DNA of 64,000 nt, from positions 5,627,001 to 5,691,000 of the forward strand of contig NZ_CP029617.1 of NCBI RefSeq assembly GCF_003945545.1, in the 5' to 3' direction. A model generated the notes under the pieces. That model did not search any database, was not told the origin of the DNA, and saw only the letters and a program-made list of their open reading frames with translations. Position numbers and translations under genes: made by a program. Shown one piece after another: positions 50,169 to 59,100 of the stretch. Origin of the DNA: Streptomyces sp. WAC 01529. Lineage in GTDB: Bacteria; Actinomycetota; Actinomycetes; Streptomycetales; Streptomycetaceae. Each line of letters starts with the position of its first letter. Positions within the stretch are counted from its first letter, which is position 1.

Positions 50169-51262
50169 TGTTCTTCGGCGCGGACAGCGGTGCGGGCCGC
50201 GGTACCGGCAGCGGTGCGGCCGAGGGAGCCGAAGGTGCGCCGCACGCCCAGGCGGCCCCGCACTCCCGGACGTACGACGACATCCTCACCGTCGCCCGTA
50301 CCGCCGACCGCCTCGGTTTCCACGCCATCTGGACCCCCGAGCGCCACTTCCAGCAGGTGGGCCAGGTCTTCCCGAGCCCGCCCGTGCTCAGCGCGGCGCT
50401 CGCCGTCGCCACCGAGCGCATCGGGATCCGCGCGGGCAGCGTCGTCCTGCCCCTGCACCACCCGCTGAAGGTCGCCGAGGACTGGGCGGTCGTCGACAAC
50501 CTCTCGCACGGCCGGGTGGGGCTCTCCGTCGCCACCGGCTGGCACTCCACCGACTTCACCCTCGCTCCCGACCACTACGAGGACCGCAGGGAGCGGACCC
50601 TCCAGGCCATTCCTGAGCTGCGCAGGCTCTGGGCGGGCGAGGCGGGCACCTACCCCGACGGCACCGGGCAGCCCGTCTCCGTCGTCCCGCAACCCAGGCC
50701 CGTGCAGGGCGAGTTGCCGCTGTGGATCACCACCTCCGGCAACCCCGCGACCTGGGAGGCCGCCGGACGGCTGCGCGCCGGGGTGCTCGGCGCGACCGTC
50801 GGGCAGAGCAGGGACGAACTCGCCGAGAAGATCGCCCGCTACCGCGCGGCCTGCGCCGCCGCCCCCGACCAGGCCGGCACCGACGCGCACGGCCGCGTCA
50901 CGCTGATGGCGCACACCTACGTCGGCGCGGACGACGCCGAGGTCCGGCGCCTGGCCGCCGCGCCGCTCAAGGCGTACCTCGCCTCGTATCTGCGCCAGAC
51001 CGCCGCCAACCGCGCGGCGGACGCGCGGGAGAGCGCGGAGCTGACCGGCGAACAGACCGCCATGCTCGCCGAGTTCGCCTTCCGGCGCTATCTGACCTGG
51101 GGCAGCCTCCTCGGCTCGCCCGGCACCTGCGCCAAGATGCTCGCCGACCTGCGCGACCTGGGCTGCGACGAGGTGGCCTGCTTCATCGACTTCGGCATCG
51201 GACGCGACGAGGTACTCGCGGGGCTGCACCGCCTCGCCGAGCTGAGAGAGGCCGCACTGTGA
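50153..51262 (+). CDS. LLM-class monooxygenase within the NRPS cluster (MupA-type)
   Basis: A 369-residue luciferase-like monooxygenase of the FMN-dependent group known from NRPS/PKS clusters. Motifs include VDLSVMFFG, LGFHAIWTPERHF, RAGSVVLPLHHPLKVAEDW and VGLSVATGWHS. Such enzymes hydroxylate carrier-bound intermediates or amino groups. The GTG at 50153 has a GGAGGAG site and overlaps the first NRPS by 16 bases; its own stop overlaps the next NRPS (GTGA). The position between two synthetases suggests on-line tailoring of the peptide, by inference. Confidence 0.9.
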   Translation: MDLSVMFFGADSGAGRGTGSGAAEGAEGAPHAQAAPHSRTYDDILTVARTADRLGFHAIWTPERHFQQVGQVFPSPPVLSAALAVATERIGIRAGSVVLPLHHPLKVAEDWAVVDNLSHGRVGLSVATGWHSTDFTLAPDHYEDRRERTLQAIPELRRLWAGEAGTYPDGTGQPVSVVPQPRPVQGELPLWITTSGNPATWEAAGRLRAGVLGATVGQSRDELAEKIARYRAACAAAPDQAGTDAHGRVTLMAHTYVGADDAEVRRLAAAPLKAYLASYLRQTAANRAADARESAELTGEQTAMLAEFAFRRYLTWGSLLGSPGTCAKMLADLRDLGCDEVACFIDFGIGRDEVLAGLHRLAELREAAL

Positions 51263-54200
51263 CCCCGAACCAGCCTTCCACGGCTCCGAAGCAGGCTTTC
51301 CCGGCCCCGAACCAGCCGTCTACGGCCGCGAAGCAGCCTTCGATGGCCGACCGGTTCAGCGCGCTCAGCGGTGAGCAGCGGATCCGGCTGATGCGCCGCC
51401 TCGTCGACGCGGGCCGCGCCCGGGAGGTCCCCGCGGTCGTGCCGCCCCGCGACGCCGGGGGAGCCGTGCCGCTCAGCCCCGCCCAGCGGGACCTGTGGGT
51501 GTACGAGTCGCTGTATCCCGGCACCCCGGCCCTCAACCTCTGCTGCGCCTACCACTTCGACGAGCCCGTGGACCCGGCCCACCTGGCGGCCGCGCTCACC
51601 CTGGTCCAGGCCCACCACGACATCCTGCGCACCCGGATCTCCGGCACGGCGGACGAGCCGCGCGTCGACTTCCCGGACGAGGGCCCCTTCGTACTGGAGC
51701 ACGAGGACCTGCGAGGCACGGACACCACCATCGAGCAGGCCTTCCGCGCCTTCCGTCGCCGCCCGTTCGACCTCACCGCGGACCGCCTCATCCGCGGCCG
51801 CTTCGTACGCGTGGACGAGACACGTACGACGCTGATGCTCAGCCTGCACCACATCATCACCGACTGGTGGTCCTTCGACGTCCTGCAGACGGAGTTCGCC
51901 GAGGCGTACCGCGCGGTGCGCGAGGGCGTCGAGCCGAAGCTGACCCGGCCCGCCATCCAGTACGCAGACTTCGCCTCCTGGCAGGGCGAGTTGGAGGCGG
52001 CCGGGGTCTTCGACGCGCGCCTGGACTTCTGGCGCCGCTATCTGGCGGACCCGCCGGGTCCGCTGTCCGTGCCGGGTCCGCTGTCCGTGCCGGGCCATGG
52101 AAACCCGGGCGCGGGCACGGGAGACTCCGACGACGAGGACGGCATCGTCCAGATCCGCTTCCGCGTGGACGCGCCCACCACGCGGGCCGTGCGCGCGCTG
52201 GCCCGCGAACGCGGCGCCTCCGTCTACGTCGTCCTCATGACGGCCTTCGCGGTCCTCGCGCACCGCGTGTCCGGCGCCGACGACCTGGTGCTCGGCACGC
52301 CGGTCGCCAACCGCTCGGCCAAGGGCCTCGAGCAGGTCATCGGGTATGTGATGAACGCCGTGCCGACTCGCTGGCGCATCACCGAGGAGGACTCCTTCGC
52401 CGACGTGCTCGCCCGCTTCGGCGCGGACTTCCCCGCGCTGATGGCGGGCGCCGACCTGCCGGTCGGCCGCATCGTCTCCGCCGTCGCCCCCGAGCGCAGC
52501 GCGGGCCGCTCCCCGCTGTTCCAGTGGGTGTTCATGCACCTGACCGAGCAGCCGAGCGTGTCGGCCGTACGGGAGTTCGCCGAGCCCGAGCGCATCCACA
52601 CCGGAGGCGAACACGACCTCGTGGGGGTCGTGCGGGACAACGGCGACGGCATGGACGGCAGCTTCGAGATCCGTACGGACCTGTTCTCGCCCGAGGCCGT
52701 CACCCGCTGGGCCGACAGCTACCTCACCCTCCTGACGCGGGTCACCGCCGACCCGGCCGCGCCCCTGCGGGATCTGGACGTGCTCCCCGAGGCCGAGCGC
52801 GACCGCCTGCTCGCCCTGTCGCGCGGCCCGGCCGCGCCGGAGCCCGAGTCCCTGCCGGAGACGGTGGCCCGGCACGCCGCCCGCACGCCCGACGCGCCCG
52901 CCCTCGAAGCGGACGGTCTGCGGCTCACGTACGCCGAACTCGCCGAGCGGGTCGACCGGTTGGCGGCGCTGTTCGCCCGTCACGGCGCGGGCCCGGACCG
53001 GACCGTCGCGCTCGCCCTCGGGCGCGGCGCGGACCTCCCGGTGGTGGCGCTCGCGGTGCAGCGGGCCGGGGCGGCCTATCTCCCGGTCGACCCGGACTAT
53101 CCGGCGGACCGGGTCCGCCGCACCCTCGACGACGCGGCGCCCGTACTCCTGGTCACCGACGCGCGTACCGCCGCGGCGGGTGTGCTGCCGCCCATGGACG
53201 TGCCGAGGATCGTCCTGGACGACGGCGACGCCGACGGCAACAACGACAGCAGCAGCGAGGGCGCGTATGCGGGAGAGCCCCTGGCAGCCACGCTCCCGGC
53301 CCCCGCCCCCGCGCACGCCGCCTACGTCATCCACACCTCCGGCTCCACCGGCACCCCCAAGGGCGTCGTCGTCACACACGCCGGGGTCGCCGCCCTCACC
53401 CGCAGCCTCGTCGGCCGTTTCGCGCTGGACGCCGGCGCCCGGGTCCTCCAGCTCGGTTCACCGGCGTTCGACATCTCCGTCGCCGAGATGTGCATGGCCT
53501 TCGGTCCCGGCGGCACCCTGGTCGTACCGCCGCCGGGCCCCCTCGCCGGGGACGGCCTCGGCAGGGTCCTCACCGAGCGGCGGATCACCTGCGCGATGGT
53601 GCCGCCGTCCGTCCTCGCGACCGTGCCCGAGGGCCCCTACCCGGCGCTGCGCGCGCTCGCCGTCGGCGCCGAGGCGTGCCCGCCCGCGCTCGTGGCCCGC
53701 TGGGCCGTCGTCGGACGCCGCTTCCACAACGCGTACGGGCCGACCGAGGCCACCGTCGCCGCCACCCTGTCCGCCCCGCTGAGCGGCGACGGCACCACCC
53801 CGCCCATCGGTACGCCGGTCGCGGGCACCGCCGCCTACGTCCTCGACGCCCGGCTGCGCCCCGTGCCCACCGGCGTCGCGGGCGAGCTGTACCTGTCCTC
53901 GGCGGGCTTGGCGCGCGGCTATCTGAACCGGCCCGCCGCTACCGCCGAACGCTTCGTCGCCGACCCCTACGGCACCCCCGGATCCCGCATGTACCGCACC
54001 GGCGACCTGGCGTACCGCGACGACGACGGCACCCTGCACTACCTGGGCCGCACGGACGAGCAGGTCAAGCTGCGCGGCCTGCGCGTCGAGCCGGGCGAGG
54101 TCGCCGCGGCACTCGCCGGGCACCCGGCGGTCGACCGGGCGGTCGCGGTCGTACGCGAGGACACCGACGGCCGACCGCAGCTGATCGGCTATGTGGTGCC

Positions 54201-56100
54201 CGCCCCCCACCACCCCTCCCTGGACCACCCCTCTCTGGACCACTCCCTCGACCCGAACGAACTCCTCGCGTACGCCGCCACCCTGCTGCCCGCCCACATG
54301 GTGCCGTCGGACATCGTGACGCTGCCCGAACTGCCCCTGACCCGCAGCGGAAAGCTCGACCGGGCCGCCCTGCCCGCGCCCCGGGCCGCCATCTCGACAC
54401 GCGCGCCCGCCTCCGCCCGCGAGAAGGAGCTGTGCGACCTCTTCGCGCGGATCCTCGGCACCGAGGAGATCGGCGCCGACGACGACTTCTTCCGGCTCGG
54501 CGGCGACAGCATCATGGCCATCCAGCTCGCCGGACAGGCCTCGGCGGCCGGATTCGTCCTCGCCCCGCGTGACGTCTTCACCCTGCGTACGCCCGCTCAA
54601 CTGGCGATCCACACGCAGGCGTCGGCCGGCTCGGCCCCGGGCGCTCCGGGCGGCACGGACAGCGGCGTCGGCCGCTTCCCGCTGACTCCCGTGATGCGCT
54701 GGTGGCTCGAACAGGGCGGCGACACCTGGGCGTTCACGCAGTCCATGGCGTTTCCCGTGCCACCGGGCACGGACCGCGAGCGGATCGAGGGAGCGGTGCG
54801 CACGCTCACCGAGCGGCACGCGGCACTGCGGATGCGGCTGCTGGCGGAGACCTCGGAGATCGAGGTCTCCGAGCAGGCCCTGCCGGGGGCCGCCGCGCTC
54901 GAACGCGTCGAGGTCCCCGATGAGGCCGCGGCGCGCGCCAAGGCCGCCGACCTGGCGGCCGGGATCCGCCTCGCCCCGGAGGACGGCGAGATGCTGCGGG
55001 CCGTGTGGCTCGACGCCGGGCCGGGGCGGCGGGGCGTGCTGCTCCTGACCTTGCACCATCTGGCGGTCGACGGCGTCTCGTGGCGGATCATCGGCCCGGA
55101 GCTGGCCGCCGCGCTCTCGGGGGACGTGGGCGCGGCCCCGGCAGCCCCATCGGCCCCGGGCACCTCCTTCACCCGGTGGGCCGGGCTGCTCGCCGAGGAA
55201 GCGGTGAGCCCAGGGCTGGTCGCCGCCGAACTCGACTGGTGGCAGCGGAGTGTGGCGTCCGGCGCCGAAGCCCGGCTCGCCGCGGGGCGCGGCTCCGGGA
55301 AGCGCCGCGCGACCCTCACCGTCGAGCTGTCCGCCGACCTCACCGAGGCCGCGCTCACCACACTGCCCGCCGCGTTCAACTGCGGCCCCGACGCCGTACT
55401 GCTCACCGCGCTCACCTCGGCAGCCGTACGCCACCGGGGCTCGGGCACCGGTCTGCTCGTACACCTCGAAGGGCACGGCAGGGAGACGCTGTCGGTGCCG
55501 GTGGACGTGTCCCGCACGGTGGGCTGGTTCACGACGCAGTACCCGGTGCTGCTCGAAGCGGGGAGCGACCGGCAAGAGGGAGAAGGCGCGGCGGTCGAGG
55601 CGCTCAAGGCGGTGAAGGAACAGCTGAGGTCCGTCCCGAACGGCGGCATCGGCTGGGGCCTCCTGCGCCACCTCAACCCGGATACGTCCCCGCTCCTCGC
55701 CGAACTCGCCGTCCCCGACGTGCGGTTCAACTACCTCGGCCGCTTCACCGCCGAGGACGCGGCGGGCGGCGAACTGCTCGACGCCGCCCCCGACGCCGTT
55801 CCGCTCGGCCACGCGGTCGAGATCGACGCCTACGCCAAGGAGGGCGCGGACGGCCTGCGTCTGGAAGCGACTTTCTCGTACGCCGAAGGGGTCCTCGCGG
55901 AGGTGGAGGTCCGGGAACTCGCCCGGCTCTGGCGTGAGGGCATCGCCGTACTGGCGCGGGAGACGGCGGAAGGCGGTCCGGTGGGCGCGACCCCGTCCGA
56001 CTTCCCCCTGGTGGGCCTCTCCATGGACCAACTGGCGATGCTGGAAGGCGGCTTGGCGGACATCGGCGACCCCGCGACGGAAGCGGAGGGCGGTCGATGA
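51259..56100 (+). CDS. Nonribosomal peptide synthetase, C-A-T-E
   Basis: A 1613-residue single-module NRPS. A Pro/Gln repeat leader and a short docking helix lead into condensation (motif HHIITDWW at 197, in which Trp replaces the usual Gly), adenylation (VIHTSGSTGTPKG near 690, FHNAYGPTEATV), carrier (GGDSIMA, Ser1084) and epimerisation (LHHLAVDGVSWRI near 1266, EGHGRE, SRTVGWFT, RFNYLGRF). The E domain gives a D-residue. Pocket residues read D, I, A, M, A, G, A, V, A, which I cannot assign. The GTG overlaps the LLM stop (GTGA). Confidence 0.93.
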   Translation: MTPNQPSTAPKQAFPAPNQPSTAAKQPSMADRFSALSGEQRIRLMRRLVDAGRAREVPAVVPPRDAGGAVPLSPAQRDLWVYESLYPGTPALNLCCAYHFDEPVDPAHLAAALTLVQAHHDILRTRISGTADEPRVDFPDEGPFVLEHEDLRGTDTTIEQAFRAFRRRPFDLTADRLIRGRFVRVDETRTTLMLSLHHIITDWWSFDVLQTEFAEAYRAVREGVEPKLTRPAIQYADFASWQGELEAAGVFDARLDFWRRYLADPPGPLSVPGPLSVPGHGNPGAGTGDSDDEDGIVQIRFRVDAPTTRAVRALARERGASVYVVLMTAFAVLAHRVSGADDLVLGTPVANRSAKGLEQVIGYVMNAVPTRWRITEEDSFADVLARFGADFPALMAGADLPVGRIVSAVAPERSAGRSPLFQWVFMHLTEQPSVSAVREFAEPERIHTGGEHDLVGVVRDNGDGMDGSFEIRTDLFSPEAVTRWADSYLTLLTRVTADPAAPLRDLDVLPEAERDRLLALSRGPAAPEPESLPETVARHAARTPDAPALEADGLRLTYAELAERVDRLAALFARHGAGPDRTVALALGRGADLPVVALAVQRAGAAYLPVDPDYPADRVRRTLDDAAPVLLVTDARTAAAGVLPPMDVPRIVLDDGDADGNNDSSSEGAYAGEPLAATLPAPAPAHAAYVIHTSGSTGTPKGVVVTHAGVAALTRSLVGRFALDAGARVLQLGSPAFDISVAEMCMAFGPGGTLVVPPPGPLAGDGLGRVLTERRITCAMVPPSVLATVPEGPYPALRALAVGAEACPPALVARWAVVGRRFHNAYGPTEATVAATLSAPLSGDGTTPPIGTPVAGTAAYVLDARLRPVPTGVAGELYLSSAGLARGYLNRPAATAERFVADPYGTPGSRMYRTGDLAYRDDDGTLHYLGRTDEQVKLRGLRVEPGEVAAALAGHPAVDRAVAVVREDTDGRPQLIGYVVPAPHHPSLDHPSLDHSLDPNELLAYAATLLPAHMVPSDIVTLPELPLTRSGKLDRAALPAPRAAISTRAPASAREKELCDLFARILGTEEIGADDDFFRLGGDSIMAIQLAGQASAAGFVLAPRDVFTLRTPAQLAIHTQASAGSAPGAPGGTDSGVGRFPLTPVMRWWLEQGGDTWAFTQSMAFPVPPGTDRERIEGAVRTLTERHAALRMRLLAETSEIEVSEQALPGAAALERVEVPDEAAARAKAADLAAGIRLAPEDGEMLRAVWLDAGPGRRGVLLLTLHHLAVDGVSWRIIGPELAAALSGDVGAAPAAPSAPGTSFTRWAGLLAEEAVSPGLVAAELDWWQRSVASGAEARLAAGRGSGKRRATLTVELSADLTEAALTTLPAAFNCGPDAVLLTALTSAAVRHRGSGTGLLVHLEGHGRETLSVPVDVSRTVGWFTTQYPVLLEAGSDRQEGEGAAVEALKAVKEQLRSVPNGGIGWGLLRHLNPDTSPLLAELAVPDVRFNYLGRFTAEDAAGGELLDAAPDAVPLGHAVEIDAYAKEGADGLRLEATFSYAEGVLAEVEVRELARLWREGIAVLARETAEGGPVGATPSDFPLVGLSMDQLAMLEGGLADIGDPATEAEGGR

Positions 56101-59100
56101 GCGGCCGTATCGCGGATGTGCTGCCGCTGACCCCCGTGCAGGAAGGCCTGCTCTTCCACGCCGTGCGGGACGCGGGGGGGCCCGACCCGTACCTCGTGCA
56201 GGCCCGTTTCCACCTCGGGCCCGCGATCGCCGCGGACGCGGACGGCGTACGGGCCGCGCTCGGCGCCCTCATGGAGCGGCACCCCAACCTCCGCGCCTGC
56301 TTCCGGCACGAAGGGCTCGACCGCCCCGTGCAGGTGATCCCGCACGCGGTCGCCGTTCCGTGGGCCGAGGCCGACCTGGCCGGTCGCGCGGCGCCCGAAG
56401 TGGCGGCCGCCACCGAGGAGTTGCTGGCAGAGGACCGCACCCGCCGCTTCGACCTGGCGCGTCCGCCCGCGGTCCGCGCCCTGTTCATCCGGCACGACAC
56501 CGGCGCCGAACTCGTCCTCTCCTTCCACCACATCCTGCTCGACGGCTGGTCGATCCCGATCCTGGAGCGCGACCTCGCGGCGCTGACCACCGGCAGGCCC
56601 CTGCCGCCCGCCGTCCCCTACCGGCAGTACGCGCAGTGGCTCAGCCGCCAGGACCGAGGCCTCGCGGAGCAGGCGTGGCGCGAGGCGCTGGCGGGCCTGG
56701 AACGGCAGGCCCCGCTCGTTCACGCGGAGGACGCGGTCGAGGGCATCGGCGAGGGCGTCGGCGAGGCCGGTGGTGGCGAGGGAGATGGCGACGGAGGTGG
56801 CGAGGGAGGTGGCGACGGAGGTGAGCCCGACACGGTCCGTCTGCACCTCACCGCGGAGCTGACCGCCGCCCTCACCCGCCGCGCCGCCGAGGCGGGCGTC
56901 ACCCTCAACACCCTCACGCAGGCCGCCTGGTCCCTGGTGCTCGCCCGGATGACCGGCGGGCGCGACCTGGTCTTCGGCGGCGTGGTCTCCGGCCGCCCGC
57001 ACGATCTGCCCGGGGCGGGGGAGATGGTGGGCCTCTTCATCAACACCCTGCCGGTCCGGGTCAGACTGCGCGACGGGGAGACCATCGGCGAACTGCTCGC
57101 CCGGATCCAGGACGAGCAGTGGCGCCTCGTCCCCTACCACCACGTGCGCCTCGCGGACGTGGGGACCGGCGCGGGGGAACTGTTCGACTCGGTCCTCGCG
57201 TTCGAGAACTTCCCGCGCGGGGCGGGGCAGCGGCAGGGCGACGGCCCGGAGGCCGTGCGTGTGACGGACGTACGGGATGCCACGCACTACCCCGTGACGC
57301 TGGCCGTCGTCGCCGGGGAGCGGATGCTCCTCGCGGTGGGCTGCCGACGCGGTGTCTCGGCGGCGCGGGTCGCGGCGCGCATGGTGCGGGCCTTCGAACA
57401 GCTGGCGGGCGACCCCGCGACGCCGGTGGACCGGATCGACGTACTCCCCAAGGAGGAGCACCGGCGGCTGCTCACACGCTCCACGGGCGCCGAGGCGGTT
57501 CCGGCGGCCGGTCCCGCCACGGTGACGGGGCGGTTCGCCGCGCAGGCGGCCCGTACGCCGGACGCGCCCGCCGTGGAGAGCGGCGACGACGTCCTCACGT
57601 ACGCCCGGCTGGCGGCGGAATCCGACGTTCTGGCCCACCGGCTCACCGCTGCGGGCGTGACGGCGGGTGCCACGGTGGCCCTGCTCCTGAGCCGTTCGCC
57701 GTCCCTGGTGGTGGCGCAGCTTGCGGTGCTCAAGGCGGGCGCGTGCTGGCTGCCGCTCGACCCGGCCCAGCCGGCGGAGAGGCTGGCGCGACTGCTGGCC
57801 GGGGCGTCGGCGGGGCTGGTCCTGACGGAAAGCGAAGGAGAAGGGGCAGAGGGAGGGGAGGAGGTGTCGGTGGAGTTGCCCGCGTACGTGCGTCGGATGC
57901 CCGTACGCGGGGAAGCGCAGGCCTCCTTGGAGCAGGCGGGGCCCGGGGAGCGGGGTCAGGGGCCCGTGGAGCGGCAGGAGGCAGCCGCCTCCCCGCACCC
58001 CGAGTCCGCGGCGTGCGTGATGTACACATCGGGGTCGAGCGGTGAGCCGAAGGCGGTGGTGATCCCCCAGCGGGCGATCGCGGAACTGGCGGCCGACGCG
58101 CGTTTCCGCGCCGGGAACGGAAACGACGACACATCGGCCCCGTCCGCGCACCACCGCGTGCTCCTGCACAGCCCGCACACCTTCGACGCGGCCACCTACG
58201 AGGTCTGGGTCCCGCTCCTCAACGGCGGCACGGTGGTGATCTGCCCCGACGAGCCCGTCACCCCCGCCCTGCTGGCGCGCGTGCTGCCCGAGCGGCGCGT
58301 CACCGCGCTGTGGCTCACGGCGGAACTCTTCCGTACGGTCGCGGAGTTGGCGCCCGCATCGCTGCGAGGGCTGCGCGAGGTGTGGACGGGCGGCGATGTC
58401 GTGGACCCCGCAGCGGTGCGGCGGGTCAGGCGGTACTGCCCCGGTACGGCCGTGGTGAACGGCTACGGCCCCACGGAGACGACGGTGTTCGCGACGGCTC
58501 ACCGCGTCCCGGAGGGTGTTTTGGGGAGCGTTACGGGGAGTGTTCCGGGAGGCCCGGTGCCGATCGGCCGCCCCCTGGACGGTAGGCGCGTATACGTACT
58601 GGACGACCGCCTGCGCCCCGCGCCGGACGGCTGCGTGGGGGAGGTCTACATCGCCGGATTGGGCCTGGCGCAGGCCTACTTGGGTCGCCCCGCGGCCACG
58701 GCGGAACGCTTCGTCCCCGACCCGTACGGCCCGCCCGGCACCCGCATGTACCGCACCGGGGACCTGGCCCGCAGAACCCCCGACGGCCTCCTCGCTTTCG
58801 CGGGCCGAGCCGACGACCAACTCAAGATCCGCGGCTTCCGCGTGGAACCGGCGGAGGTGGAGGCGGCCCTGACGTCCTGCCCCGGTGTAACCCGAGCGAT
58901 AGTCGGGGCGAGACCGGCGCCGGGAGGGGGGAAGCGTCTGGTGGCGTGGCTGGTGGCGGAGGTCGACGGGCCCAGCCCCTCTGTCCAGGCGCCGGGAGCG
59001 CACCGCGTCCCCGCTTCCCCGCGCCACGTCCCCGCGTCGGGGAGTATCCCCGCTTCCCCGCGCCAGGTTCCCGTGTCGGAGAGCACCCCCGCTTCCCCGC

